DNA of 64,000 nucleotides from Bimastos eiseni (taxonomy: Eukaryota; Annelida; Clitellata; Crassiclitellata; Lumbricidae): contig OY365811.1 of NCBI GenBank assembly GCA_959347315.1, forward strand, positions 33,642,321-33,706,320. The letters are read 5' to 3'. A program made the translations under genes and the position numbers. Below are positions 48,136 through 60,073 of this stretch, piece after piece (the first letter of the stretch is position 1; every line of letters starts with the position of its first letter). The notes below the pieces were generated by a model. It did not search any database. It saw nothing but the letters and a program-made list of their open reading frames with translations, and was not told the DNA's origin.

Positions 48136-49773
48136 TCAGAGTTTCGTCTGGCGCAAAAAACTTACGACTGTCTCATTTATGATTCGTGCCGGGACATCAA
48201 CAGCGCCTTCACAACCACCGCGAGATGGAACTCCATGCCAGTGATGACCTAATACGTATGAGAGTCGTTGGAAACAGAGGTTCACATGTGGAAGGTTACA
48301 AACGCCCTCAATAACATATGTTCCGGGTTGTGAAAAGACGACATTTGTAAGTCCAGCGCCATGTGGTGCGACAACCATTACGGCGGAATGGAACATTCGC
48401 ATAGTGTCGTTAAGAGATGGAATAGGATTGTCTATGAACATTACATAGCTCAGATTGTACGCTTTGGCTGCAGCTTCAACCACCTTTTCGATCTCTCCTT
48501 GTTCTGTAAATCGACGAAAACCCGATCGCCGAATCAAAACGATTTTGTTACGCGGCTCTTCTGGAAAAGTCTCAGTTATGTACTCATGATATTTTCTTGA
48601 AAGTACTTGAATCTCCTGAACGTTTGCAAAACCGCACATTGAAGATCTCGGCAAGAAAATCAATTTTGCTCTGAAAGTTCCACTAATTAATCTGCTCTCA
48701 TTTAAGCCAAGTATTCTAATTAATTCCGCTGTTCGTCCTCCTGTTTCTGAGGCGAGTATCTTGATGTTTGTGTTTCGTTTGAGAAAATCAAGGTATAGTG
48801 AAAGTCTTGGAATAACTTCTACATTTCGATGAAAATATCCGGTACCCCAAAATTGAGCGATTGGAAAAATCTCTTCATGGATTGGAATCTCGTTGGCATT
48901 TGAAGGTGGTTGCGTATTTACTTCAGCACTACACGCATATTGCACGAGTTTTACGTTTCCACTGAAGACATCGCCATTGCCCGTTACAATTCCGTCTCTT
49001 ATTATATAAAGATAGAAAGCAAATGGTGGCTGTTCTGTATAGAAATGTGGCGGAAAAGCCTTTCCATCGTTTGGCCAGTAGTGTGCGCTGTTGACCGGCT
49101 TTGCATTTAGAACTAGCGTATTCATTGATTGAGGATTGATGCTTCTTTTAATATCGCGAAAACACGTTCTGTTGTATGTAACGTCATATTTCATTTTTAT
49201 TGTTCCAGGAGTTTCGATCCATGTGCAGAGTGGATCATCCGCTGTCCACTCGTAGTAATTTTGTATCAACAGATTCAGTTTGTCATTCAGCGAATTATAA
49301 TTCGTTCCAACTCCCGCCGATTTATCCCATGGTAGCATTACTAATTGCAGCTGAGAGAAACTACCAAGGAGTTGTAAGAAATCATCTTTCGAGGTCCAAA
49401 TCAATTTAATCTCTTGCTGAGGTGCTAATGGTTTCCAGTCGTCACTGCCTCTTGATGTAAGAGATTGTAGTCGAAGTTTATCCAGTTCCTCGTTGAAGAT
49501 TCGAACCCGCTCGAGAAGTGATCCACGTGCTAAAACCTCAAATGCAGCAAATGGATTATGAATTCTTCGAATTTTTATTTCCTGATTCGAAAACTCTGCT
49601 TCTGTGTCGTTGTTATATTTGAGGACAGCTGAAACGAAATATGTCGTTTCTATATTTCCATCCGGATCGAGTAATTGTTGGTTGTAAACCATAGCTAGCA
49701 GTAATACGAACATAATTCCGATGCAGACGTAGAAACAGTATCGCCTGGACGGAGAACGAACAAGACTTGTCAT
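48136..49773 (-). CDS. GT61/DUF563 family glycosyltransferase, copy A
   Basis: A 545-residue intronless ORF. The N-terminus is a type II anchor: basic RSPSRR then a membrane segment at about 12-30 (YVCIGIMFVLLLAMV). The lumenal C-terminal half has the DUF563 core: IVLIRRSGFRRFTEQGEIEK and the hallmark PHGAGLTNVVF (HGAGLTN from residue 471), then PGTYVIEGVC. Asn-X-Ser/Thr sites (NRT, NES, NLS, NDT) fit a secretory-pathway enzyme. GT61 includes EOGT and POMGNT2, which act in the ER; the donor and acceptor here cannot be read from sequence. Residues about 173-522 are nearly identical to copy B at 61.5 kb, while both ends differ. A possible 5' UTR acceptor (CCTTTTTTCAG on the coding strand) lies near 49860. 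The start was chosen as the first ATG before the anchor. Confidence 0.88.
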   Translation of the reverse strand: MTSLVRSPSRRYCFYVCIGIMFVLLLAMVYNQQLLDPDGNIETTYFVSAVLKYNNDTEAEFSNQEIKIRRIHNPFAAFEVLARGSLLERVRIFNEELDKLRLQSLTSRGSDDWKPLAPQQEIKLIWTSKDDFLQLLGSFSQLQLVMLPWDKSAGVGTNYNSLNDKLNLLIQNYYEWTADDPLCTWIETPGTIKMKYDVTYNRTCFRDIKRSINPQSMNTLVLNAKPVNSAHYWPNDGKAFPPHFYTEQPPFAFYLYIIRDGIVTGNGDVFSGNVKLVQYACSAEVNTQPPSNANEIPIHEEIFPIAQFWGTGYFHRNVEVIPRLSLYLDFLKRNTNIKILASETGGRTAELIRILGLNESRLISGTFRAKLIFLPRSSMCGFANVQEIQVLSRKYHEYITETFPEEPRNKIVLIRRSGFRRFTEQGEIEKVVEAAAKAYNLSYVMFIDNPIPSLNDTMRMFHSAVMVVAPHGAGLTNVVFSQPGTYVIEGVCNLPHVNLCFQRLSYVLGHHWHGVPSRGGCEGAVDVPARIINETVVSFLRQTKL

Positions 49774-50784
49774 GTCGAATTTTGTAATATCTTAAGATTA
49801 GATGCAGTTAACAACTTCGATCGATGTAGTCTCTGTGTTGTAGCTCACAGGAACTGAAAAAAGGTTGACATTACAAACAAATGCTTGTTGCTACACAATA
49901 TATTTTACAAAGTAAACCACAATTAAAGAAACCTCTTTTAATTTTAAGCGTTTTAGTTAGTTAGTTAGTTGGTGTTTTATATATACATATACATATAGGC
50001 CTAATTTGGCGACTATTTGGTGATCTAAATAGCTTTGGCTATGCTACCATAAGTCAGATTGAAATAGGAGAGACCGAAGTCGAAAGTAACGAATATGACT
50101 AGATGGAGAGCAGGATACTACCTAATGCGGATCTAACGGTAGCTCAGTTCGACAAATCAGCGTGGCGAAACGCTGTGCGCTGAATATTAAGTAGAGCCTA
50201 ATATTTTTTTATAAATAAAATAAAAAATATTGACCAAAAAGTGAGTTTTAGATTGTTTCCTTATTTTTCTTGTAGCTCATTGTATTCACCCATTACATTT
50301 TTTATTAATTGTCATGATTAGGCGAGTTGCTATTTAAGTAGCGATTGTGTGAGCGATATTATTGGACGTTGATAATTTCGAAAGATATCCTATATACAAG
50401 ACAAGTATTCTCTGTCTGTCGGTGTGTCCTTAGCAGTCGATGCATTTGCACAGTTTTAGAGCAATTCACTCCATACTTACATTGTTGGCTCGGGGAACAC
50501 TTGATACACGCAGTCCAGGGTTTCTGAAGTCCGTTCACGCCGTCTTCCACGTATCCCGGGGCAACAACCTGCGCCACACCCTCACACACCCATGAAAGCA
50601 AAGTTTTCCTCGTACACGTAGCCTACCAGCGTTTACCTGTGACCACCAGCTGACTACCTGCTTGTCTGCCTGCCTCTCAGATCTGCTTTTTATAGATGAA
50701 TAGTTATGCGTGAACAAAGGAGTACCCTAATTTGACACTGGACGCAACAGCAGAACTACCTCATCAGAGCTTCACTCCCTAGGT
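49774..50784. other. Upstream region of GT61-A, no gene seen
   Basis: Contains GTTAGTTAGTTAG (about 49955) and a short run of TATACATATACATATA. Open frames near 50345-50717 have no recognisable family. Confidence 0.4.
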
Positions 50785-50925
50785 TCGACTGGCGCCGGAA
50801 AGAAACGAGAGGATTGGCTATTGTGGACTTTATTTGGTATAGCGCGGGTGATTAAGCTGGTCTCCCTGACGTGGCTTTTGTGGGCGCTGAGAAATTTTCA
50901 TGGATTTACATTACATTGCAAAGAC
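50785..50925 (+). repeat. Inverted repeat pair, left copy
   Basis: CGCCGGAAAGAAAC, TTTGGTATAGCGC, AAGCTGGTCTCCCTGACGTG, TTTGTGGGCGCTGAGAAATT and TTACATTACATTGCA all recur in reverse complement at 54796-54932. It looks like a LINE/SINE 3' end with a TTACA-type tail. Confidence 0.75.
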
Positions 50926-50955
50926 TTTCGAAGAAATGGTCCATCTGAGCAAGCT

Positions 50956-51025
50956 CTCTGTCTCTCTGTCTCTCTGTCTCTCTCTCTGTCTCTCTCTGTC
51001 TCTCTCTGTCTCTCTCTCTCTCTGT
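50956..51025. repeat. (CTCTCTGT)n microsatellite
   Basis: CT-rich run directly after the left inverted-repeat copy. Confidence 0.95.
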
Positions 51026-51318
51026 GCGTCTCCGTGTACACTTTTACAGCTTCGCTCGGGGAACACCTCGAACACCCAGTAGAGGGTTTGGAGGATTGTT
51101 AAGGTGGAAGAGGAGGAGGAGGGGGAGGAAGAACAGGAAGTCGTATGGAACGATTATGGAGTAGGGGAAAGGACAAGGGTGACGATGAGAAGAGGGTGAG
51201 GAGTGTGAAAAGGAAGATTGAGGTGGAGGAGGAAGCGGTTAGGACAAGACAAGACTCATAAATGAGCTGGAAGTATCATTCGGACAGTTTAAAAGCAGCT
51301 TAATTGCTTTCTAAGTTC

Positions 51319-53424
51319 TTATTGATTGAAACTGCTGTGTAATAAATATTTGGAGGCGAACGGAAACTACTACTAAGTCCGACCTTTGGAAGAGCAACCA
51401 ACCCAACTCTTTCTCGTCAAAGCGCTCAAGCGGCATCGGCAGTCAATTACACTATTAGTCTACGCGAGTTTGATACTGTGCTTGCAATACAAAGCTCTAG
51501 CTTAGTAGCATAGCTATGTATGAATGTGTAGGTGAGGGTTCCCTAGGTGGCCCTGGGATTTAGAGAACATTCTTGTGCCCACTTAGACCCTGATAAACTG
51601 CAGACATGTACTTTATCCAGTGAAGGGAATCAAAAAGTACAGCAGTTGTTTTCAAAACGACTAAATATAAGAATCCATCTTATGCAATTTTAATGAAAAA
51701 AATACATAAGTAAATTAATGAAAGGAAGATCTTTAATCAACCGGCCCAATGACACTCAATATGTTCCTGTTGTCACATATCATCAAAAATAATGTGTGTT
51801 TTTAGTTTTTCCGAAAAATTTTCAAAGTTATTTCGAAAGCTTTAAAAGTTGTTTGGAAACAGTTGAGGTCTTATATATATCTGAGACTTTTTGAGCAAAG
51901 CCCAGATCAAGATCAAGACCTGACTTCTCAAGACCAAGACCAAGATATTTGCCAAGACCAAAACGTCAAAAACGGGTCTTGACTCTCGAGTAGAGACCTG
52001 GTATCGAGACTTACCATCACTGACTCTTTCAGGCTTTGATGCATAAACCATTATTATAACAATCGAGTGCCTCAACCATCTGGTGGGGTTCGAAAGTGAT
52101 GCCACAGTTCTGCATTACTAAAATTCGCTTAACGTTGATGTAGTATGTACTAGAATCTAATCCGGTAACTCTTCATGACATTCGTGGTATGTGCATTGTT
52201 AGCCTGCTATTAATAAGCAAATGCTATTAGTAATGTCCTTTTTGTCGTTATTCCTCATTTTACTGTTTCGTACATTTGCTTAGAAATTCTGAAATTCTTC
52301 AGAAATCACCTGATTTAGAGTTGACATTTGCCTATACGTGACTCAATTCTACCCTCATTTGGCGATTCATTTCTTCCTGGTTGTGTTGTAGGCAACTTGA
52401 TCTTCACAAATGTTGCCTCTGTCTGCATCTATTAGATGGGACTAAAGTGTTATCTGTGTTAAATGATATTACCGCTTGGGCAGTGCTGAAAGTGTAAAAA
52501 AAGAAGTGACCCCTCCCCTTCGTCACACGTCGTAACAAATGCCATGACCCACTCAAATATGACGTCACGTCACAAGGTCTGACCCTCCTCCCCCCCAAAA
52601 CCAATCAAACTAAATGTCCAGAATGTTATGCACATTTTTTTATAATTATAAAAAATTTAATTGTAACTTTAAAATATTTCAAAGTAGAACGAAGAAACAT
52701 GGAGAAATTATGTAGCCTATGATGATTACAATCTAATGCATTCTTCAGGGTGAAAGACTATCATAATCATAATTAGTGTTGTTTAATTGTGGCAACAACT
52801 GCTGCTAATTAAGTGGAGCTTGTTTAAATGAGTGTAAGTTTTTGTCCATCAACCATTATTTAGTCGTCAATTATTTGTTGGTGTAATATTTGTTGTATTA
52901 TAAAGCGTAGGTCTACAGAGAATTCTTTCTTTTGTGAAATTGTCGACAAGGGACCAGCGGCGCCGGCATCGTTTCGAAAGTTGTGAAAATAAAGTTTGTA
53001 AATGCGCAAAGAGCAAAATTTTTTCCTCCTCTTTTTCCTGTTGATAACAACGTACGCATATAGAGGAACTGCACTGTTGCACGGACGCTAATGGACGGCG
53101 TCCAGGCTCTGTTGGCCAAATAGGTGGCAGGACGGCGTCCAGCCTCAAAGATAAGTGCCTGGACGCCGTCCATGACCGTCCAGGCACACTTTAAGCCCTT
53201 TCAAGCAACGAGTTCTTGGTTACATTTGTATTTAATAGAATAATAGAATTAAAAGAATCGCAGAAGCACGAGGGTATCTCAATACTTGTTTGAATGGATG
53301 GAAGACTATACATGCATAAATACATAATTATATATACGCAAATACATACATTTTATACGTTGCGAGACCATCTTTCGCTCTCGGTTGTATACTCACCTTT
53401 TTTAGTCAATCTGCGGTTCTTAAT
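51319..53424 (+). repeat. Repeated segment R, copy 1 (with a ~0.7-kb insertion)
   Basis: Begins TTATTGATTGAAACTGCTGT and AATAAATATTTGGAGGCGAA, and ends near TCTGCGGTTCTTAAT. It aligns colinearly with 58797-60073, interrupted by extra sequence at about 51655-51860 and 52478-53195. A later block, 55347-55392 (CAGCAATTATTATATAAAAG), also recurs downstream of copy 2. Nature unknown: AATAAA followed by TTGGAGGCGAACGG resembles an LTR end plus primer-binding region, but termini and polypurine tract are missing. Confidence 0.75.
52478..53195. mobile_element. Insertion in R copy 1, with TGACGTCA-rich and GGACGGCGTCC hairpin parts
   Basis: Absent from R copy 2. The left part (52500-52600) resembles the TGACGTCA/CCCTCCCC stretch within the 46.9-kb element. 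The right part (53090-53190) has inverted and direct copies of GGACGGCGTCCAG, including a hairpin GCCTGGACG...CGTCCAGGC. No target duplication was resolved. Confidence 0.5.
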
Positions 53425-55346
53425 GTTATCGGTTGCGTTGCTTCAAAGAACACTTTGGAACGTTGTTTAGGAGGCATAGTCATACATGTACCTACAGCTG
53501 CATCAAACTGTTTACGAAGGCTGAAGGCCTGTGTACACAGCGTCACGCTTCGTGTGGAAAAGTCAACAGCGTTCTGCTGTAAAGTCGTCTGCTGTATAAC
53601 CTTCTATGGTCAGGCCCGCCGACAGATATTCTGAGCCACTATAGGCAGAGAAATTCGAGGCCCCTAGGCAGATAAATTCCAGCCCGTAGGCAGAGAGACC
53701 CCAATGACCTACGCTGTGCAGTAACGGGCCTTACAGACGGAAGTGGGTAATTGTAATTGATGTTGTAATTTAGGATTTTTGAAGCCCAGCTGAGTGCCAG
53801 GTACGAAGGTCATCAAGTGTCTCCAACACCGAGTAGAAGAAACTAGGCCTACTAGCAGCTCCAGCCGAAGGGGAAGAGTAAGACTGTTCTATAGAGCAAA
53901 AAATGGTATATGTTGGCATTATTTAGATGCTTGAAGTTTAAACTGATTGTAGTAAAATGTCAGTGATTATTAAATGACGTTAAATATAGAGGCGTAATTT
54001 ATAATTTTATATAATTGATCATAATAATTTCATAGTTGATTTCGGGCATGAATCGAGTCCATAAAAGCGCCGAGACTCTCGGCTCAGGCTTTACCCTACT
54101 CTCGGCGAGCTTGACCATGGTTCGTACAGTAACTAGGGACAATAATATTGTCTCTCATCCGCAACGGAATCACCCCTCTTGAAAGCTCCTTTTCTGACGA
54201 ATCGATAGGGGACTAAATTGTCTAGAAGAGGAAGTATTTGAAAAAGGCATAAGATCGCGAAGAGGATTAGTTGTAACAGAAGAATGGGAAGAAAAAATAA
54301 GTCGGTGAAAAGAAGGATTGGGAACAAGAGGTAGAAGGACATAAAGCATTTCCATATTGGGAAGTAGGTCTATTCTTAGATGTCTGCCTGCCTTCTCATT
54401 CGTAATATCAACAGTTTCATTTAAGGTTTCCGTGTGCGGAATGTACAATTAATAGTTAGTTATATAAGATAAGCAACAATGTGACGTTATGAAACATGAC
54501 CATTTGCTTGAACTTGTCCACACTTTACAAAGTATCCTTGTGGTTTATCTGGTCAACCATCACAGAAGTTTTGCCATTGTTGTCATAAAACTATCTTATG
54601 CATCATAATAAGGTAGCATTGTGCGGCAAATGGATGTCGTCCTCTCGATTCTTGGTACCTTAGACTCGGATTGCATTCGACCAGTGATGCGCTTGTACGT
54701 CTTTCACCCTTTGCTTAAATTAAGAACGATATCCCCTCTACGACTCGGTCTATGTAATGTAATGCAATGTAATATAAGTCTTACGACTCGGTCTATGTAA
54801 TGTAATTCTTCAAAATTTCTCAGCGCCCACAAAAGCCACGTCAGGGAGACCAACGTCAGGGAGACCAGCTTATTCACCGGCGCTATACCAAATCAAGTCG
54901 CAATAGCCCAGTCCGTGTTTCTTTCCGGTGTCAGGTCAAAATCAGGGGGTCAACCCGAAGATCCTAGCTGGGATAAACATATGTTGCTGCCAGTACTCAT
55001 AAAAGTCTTCTTTTCCCACAGAGCCTCTGATTAGGTTGTAGCCAACTATGAGATCTGCGTTAGAAATCCGTAAATGCGACACAGCCTTGAATATTGAAAT
55101 AGCTTCCTTGCAGAATTATGAATAAGCTGAATCTTCTACCACTGATTATCTTGTTACACAAATGCTTGAAGTCCGCTTTAAGTGATGAAAGGCCCCGCCA
55201 TCCCATCCCCAAAATAAACAAGGAGCATGTTAACAAAGAAAAATAGAAAGAATAAAAGCTGCAGTCACATTTTTTAAATTCCAAAGTCTTGTGCTATCTT
55301 TGGGCTGATGTATAATTATTTGCATTAAATTAATGGGTTTTTAAAC
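53425..55346. other. Unassigned region between R copy 1 and the Gypsy remnant
   Basis: Includes a hAT-like terminus CAGGCCCGCCGACAG near 53625 without a partner, the inverted-repeat right copy (54796-54932) and a LINE-tail-like GAGCCTCTGATTAGG at about 55020. No gene seen. Confidence 0.4.
54796..54932 (-). repeat. Inverted repeat pair, right copy
   Basis: Reverse-complement partner of 50785-50925, with a local duplication of the GTCAGGGAGACCA segment and tandem TGTAATGTAAT-type tail sequence. Confidence 0.75.
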
Positions 55347-55372
55347 AGCAATTATTATATAAAAGGCATCTA

Positions 55373-58300
55373 TTGATCCTATTTTCCTGCTTTGAGGTAT
55401 GCGCTCGCCATAATCGATGGACTGACGCCGACAAGGTAGACTTCTTTCGCTGTTCATTACAGAAGGCCGCGACGCAGCTTCTTTGGGACTACGGTGCTCG
55501 AGAGAATGTCAGCTACGGTGAACTCGTTGAGCGATTGAGGCAGAGATACGGGGTGGAAGGACAAGCTGAGACTTTCCGGCATAGCTTCATTACCGTCGCC
55601 AACGCGTGGACGAGAATTTGAGTGATCTTCTTCACGATATTCGACGCCTAGTTGTACTCGCATATCCAGTTCCTTCGAACGAGACAACGGATGTCGTCGC
55701 CAGGGACGCATTTCTCGAGGCAATCAGGGATCGGAAATTGTCCCTTAAAGTGCGAGAGAGAGAAGCACGAACGATTGACGAGGCGTACCAAATGGCGCTT
55801 TGGCTCTGCGCATATCAACAGATGGTAGACACGGACAATCGCTGGAGGCCACAAAACAGGGTACGGAGAGCCCAGGAAACCGACGCCAACGCGCAACACC
55901 AGAAGTAGATGGACCGGTTTCTGACCGCCCAGCTTAAGTGGCAATGGGAATTCGAGGAGAAGATCACGCGACGTCTGGAAGGACTTCACGGCATATCACC
56001 GAACCTGGAGGAAGGAGGCCAAGCAGTCCGCACAACCGGACGTCAAGTGGCCTGCTGGAATTGCGGACTCGCTGAACACATCGCCCGCAATTATCATGAG
56101 CCAGGCCGTCCTTTTGCGCAATCCGAACCGATGATTCCAGAGGCAGAGGTGGTCACCAACCACACGACTCGAGCGCCGACCTCAAACATGACGAGTAACG
56201 CCATCTACATTCGAGCCACGATCAACCAACGGTCGGAGATGTGCCTCATCGATACGGTTTCCGAGGTAAGCATCGTACCTTTCAGCAACGTCGAGGCTCT
56301 GGAACTGCAGCCTAGCACGCGCATTCTCTTGGCAGCCAATGGCACGGAAATCTGTGTTCTTGGGGAAGTAACTGTACCATTGAAGATTTCCAGTGGTTTT
56401 GATAATGTCACTAGGTTTTTGGTTTCTGACCAGATCTTTGAGCCCATGCTTGGAATGGATTGGTTACGTGAGAACCGGTGTAGAATTTGGTTCGGAACTG
56501 GCGCCATTTTTTTTTGGTAGGAGGCGTGTCCCATTGGTCAAAGGTATTTGCTGCAGACGGGTTGTTGTGGCTGAAGAAGTAGTTGTGTCGCCCAGTTCGA
56601 AGTGCGATGTCCCTTCAAGGACTCTGTATGGGAGTCTGACAACCACTGCACTTGCTTGGATGACTGAGGCCTCAGAACTGTTGCCTGGAGTTCATGTGGT
56701 ACGCGTAATTATTGGGGAAAATACCAATGTTTCTCAAATTCGGGTAGTTAATGTCGGGGAAATATCGGCAACGCAAAGTAAGGATAAGTTCTGGGAGGTC
56801 TATATCCTGTACAGGTAATGACTGAAGTGGAAGCTAATAGAGCGGGAGAAATCTCTAAGGACGACCAGTGGTGGAAGAGTTATTGAAGGATCTAACGGCA
56901 GATGTGCCAACTGAGCCCAGGGATAAATTGAAGAAGCTTCTCGAGAGTAATAGAGACGTGCTCTCTGCCTAAGACAGTGGTGTAGGTAGAACTAAGGTCC
57001 GTGAGCATCGAATCGAGACGGGTGATGCACGACAGGTGCTACAGCCCTTGCAGAGACATTCGCTTGATGATAAGCTTGAGCAGCATTTGGAACGGATGGA
57101 GTCGGTTTTCAAGCGGCTATGATCTTCTAATCTAAAGCTTAAGCCTAGCAAGTGCCATTTGCTTCGACTGTCAGTTTGTTTTCTGGGTCGTATTGTATCT
57201 GCCAGCGGAATAGCCGTGGACCCCTCGAAGGCTAGGGAAGTAACCCCGCCTGGCCAGTGCCACAGCGACTGAGAGATGTACGCGCTGCCCTTTGGTTCTG
57301 CGCTTATTACAGAAAGTTCGTGTCACGCGCGACACTCTGAACGATGGCGCTATATAAAAGTCATCGACCGACAGCAGAGGCGTAGGAGGACTTCGGATGA
57401 AGTTGTCTACCTGAAACCTCAGAGGAGAGACATCAATGGGCTTCGCCTGAAGCAGAAGGTCTCAATACAGACGGCGAGAATTATGCAAAGATCAACGGGG
57501 TGTCAAACAACGAAACCCGACACCGCGAGACAGATGTCAAAACCGCTTCCCCCTCCCATCTCTACGACCCACAGACAAGAAATTCATGAATCAGTTGAAG
57601 ATTTGGTCTGGACCGGCTGGGTGACACTAATCAAGAATAAGGGACAAATCCGATACGAACGGCGCAAACCTATCAGGCAGTATAACGAAAATGATGTAAC
57701 GCAATCCCTGGGACCTATTGCCTGTATATGACACCTAACAAGGCCCGGCATGTCAGCCGCTAGTCAAACATTAACTGTACGCCCCTAGTGATTGACGTTA
57801 TGCTAGAGACATCAAGATCCGACCAACCCGGTTGAGGAATGAATAGCTTCAGCAGGTGATTTGTCGTCCAATAGAGATACGAGTTTTGCGTTTGGGAGGG
57901 CGAAGGAAATCGCCTCTAGAAGGGTTCTTATAGTGTAGCAAGGGAAGGATCAGGAACTTGTTTCGGAACTGGGTGAGACGCTAGTTCGTTCTGACGATAA
58001 GGGTAATCAACGTAGTTTGGAATCCCGTCTCCAACGTAAACCAGGGAAACATTTATAAAAGGACACTAATAACTCCAGTAAGTGTATATAGGATGAGTGG
58101 TGTGTATATATATATATATAATTAAATATACATAATAGAACCATCAAGTGAGTCGTGTTGCTGAGCTTGGTGATAGAGGAAAGAGCCGGCGGTACTCTCG
58201 TCATCTAGAAGAAGGAGCTGGTGAGAGAGAAACCCGCCACAGTTCGTTTGGAATTTTTTCTGGGGAAACGGATCCTATATTTGCGCTAACGAAGAAGGAA

Positions 58301-58620
58301 AATCCATTCTTGTGGAACGCTTCCTGTCAAGATCCTTTCGACAGATTGAAGGACGTATTGACTAATGCTCCTATGCTGAATCTGCCGCTGGATGATGCCG
58401 TTTATGTCATGAATTTTGCAGCGTATAGTGCCGCGCTTGTATCGCGTGTATTGCAACGCATTGTGGTACGTGCTGTCGCGCCTGAGCCGCGTGTATTGCG
58501 TATTTTCGTGTATTGTCGCGATTATGGCCGCGCATTGCCGCACTTGAGCCGCTTGTATTATCGGTTGTGGTTCCAAAAAAGGAGCTTTTGGGTCTCGGCG
58601 GTGACCAAGGAGTGTTGAGG
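55373..58620 (+). mobile_element. Ty3/Gypsy LTR retrotransposon remnant (gag-pol), inactivated
   Basis: Gag: LVERLRQRYGVEGQAETFRH, then, after a frameshift, DIRRLVVLAYPVP and DAFLEAIRDRKLSLKVRERE. The zinc knuckle CWNCGLAEHIARNY has lost its last Cys. Protease-like CLIDTVSEVSIVP lacks the Gly of the D-T-G triad, then LGMDWLREN. Downstream come the PR-RT linker, then LKLKPSKCHL and FLGRIVSASGIAVDPSKARE; the RT core with its YxDD region is missing (deletion near 57100). A 921-bp solo LTR splits the next part. Pol resumes with ETDPIFALTKK and CQDPFDRLKDVLTNAPMLNL and ends in a decayed RNase H start. No integrase. Several stops; not functional. Confidence 0.85.
57321..58241. mobile_element. Solo LTR nested in Gypsy pol
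   Basis: 921 bp beginning TGTCACGCG and ending CCGCCACA (TGT...ACA), with a 5-bp target duplication GTTCG at 57316-57320 and 58242-58246. A TATA-like CTATATAAAAG lies near 57350. The flanking pol frame continues across the insertion (YYRKFV before, SGETDPIF after). The 151-codon open frame inside shows no family resemblance. Orientation is probably + from the TATA-like motif. Confidence 0.75.
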
Positions 58621-58796
58621 TTTTGGGATTTTGCTGTTGGCTGCCATGAGTGTTTGCTACTGCTGTCACAACTATGCCGGGCGTCTCCTACGCCTATTCC
58701 ACCCTGTCTTCACTGCGTCGCCACGTGTCGGCCGCGTCTGACAAGACAATACCGCATTCGCCGCGCGTCTGCCGCGCGTCCTCTACGTGTTCGCCA

Positions 58797-60073
58797 TTAT
58801 TGATTGAAACTGCTGTGTAATAAATATTTGGAGGCGAACGGAAACTACTACTAAGTCCGACCTTTGGAAGAGCAACCAACCCAACTCTTTCTCGTCAAAG
58901 CGCTCAAGCGGCATCGGCAGTCAATTACACTATTAGTCTACGCGAGTGTGATACTGTGCTTGCAATACAAACCTCTAGCTCAGTAGCATAGCTATGAACG
59001 TGTAGGTGAGGGTTCCCTAGGTGGCCCTGGGATTTAAAGCACAATCTTGTGCCCACTTAGACCCTGATAAACTGCAGACATGTACTTTATTCAGTGAAGG
59101 GAATCAAAAGGTACAGTAGTTGCCAGAGCTGTATGGTCTCGAGACGGTGTCTCGGTCTCGAGAGGTCTAGAGACAGTTTCTTTAGTGCCTCGTCAGCTTT
59201 AAAAGTTATTTGGAAAGAGTCAAGGTCTTGGAAATATCTGAGACTTTTTGAGCAAAACCCAAATCAAGACCAAGACCTGACCTCTCAAGACCAAGACCAA
59301 GATATTTGCCAAGACCAAAACTTCAAAAACGGGTTTTGACTCTCGACTAGAGACATGGTCTCGAGACTTACCATCACTGACTCTTTCAGGCTTCGATGCA
59401 TAAACCATTATTATAATAATCAAGTGCCTCACGTCAGCCATCTGGCGGGTTTCGAAATTGATGCCACAGTTCTGCATTACTAAAATTTGCTAACCACTGA
59501 TGTAATATACATGTATTTATATCAAATCCGGTAAGTCTTCATGACATTCATGGTATGTGCATTGTTAGCCTGCTATTAATAAGCAAATGCTATTGGTAAT
59601 GTCCTTTTTGCCGTTATTCCTCATTTTATTGTTTCGTACATTTGCTTAGAAATTCTGAAATTCTTCAGAAACTGCATGATTTAGAGCTGACATTTGTCCC
59701 TACGTGACTCTATTCTACCCTCATTTGGCGATTCATTTCTTTCTGGTTGTCTTAGGCAACTTGATCTTCGCAAATGTTGCCTCTGTCTCCATCTATTAGA
59801 TGGGACTAAAATTCTATCTGTGTTACATGTTATTACCGCTTAGGCCTAAACCTTTCAAGCAACGAGTTTTTGGTTACATTTATATTTAAGAGAATAATAG
59901 AATTAGAAGAATAGCGCAAGCACAATGCTTGTTTGAATGGATGGAAGACTATAGGCCTACATGCATAAATACATAATTATATGTACGCAAATACACACAT
60001 TACATACGTTGCGAGACCATCTTTCGATCTCGGTTGTAGACTCACCTTTTTCAGTCAATCTGCGGTTCTTAAT
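58797..60073 (+). repeat. Repeated segment R, copy 2
   Basis: Shares with R copy 1 the start TTATTGATTGAAACTGCTGT, the middle GTGAGGGTTCCCTAGGTGGC, the block ATGACATTC.TGGTATGTGC and the end near TGCGGTTCTTAAT. It contains a hAT-like MITE fragment (59124-59379) partly present in copy 1. A further shared block lies at 60507-60553. Confidence 0.75.
59124..59379. mobile_element. hAT-like MITE of the CGAGAC-rich family
   Basis: Left end CAGAGCTGTATGGTCTCGAG, right end (complement) CAGTGATGGTAAGTCTCGAG; interior of AAGACCAAGACC motifs. Same family as 41840-42304. Its right part is also present in R copy 1 (about 51860-52025). Target duplication not evident. Confidence 0.65.

Noticed and set aside
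57276..57731. 151-codon open frame as a gene
   Set aside because: Runs from Gypsy pol into the nested solo LTR and resembles no protein family.
51319..60073. R copies as the LTRs of the Gypsy remnant
   Set aside because: No TG...CA termini, no primer-binding or polypurine sites at the right places, and shared sequence continues past the apparent end; kept only as an open alternative.
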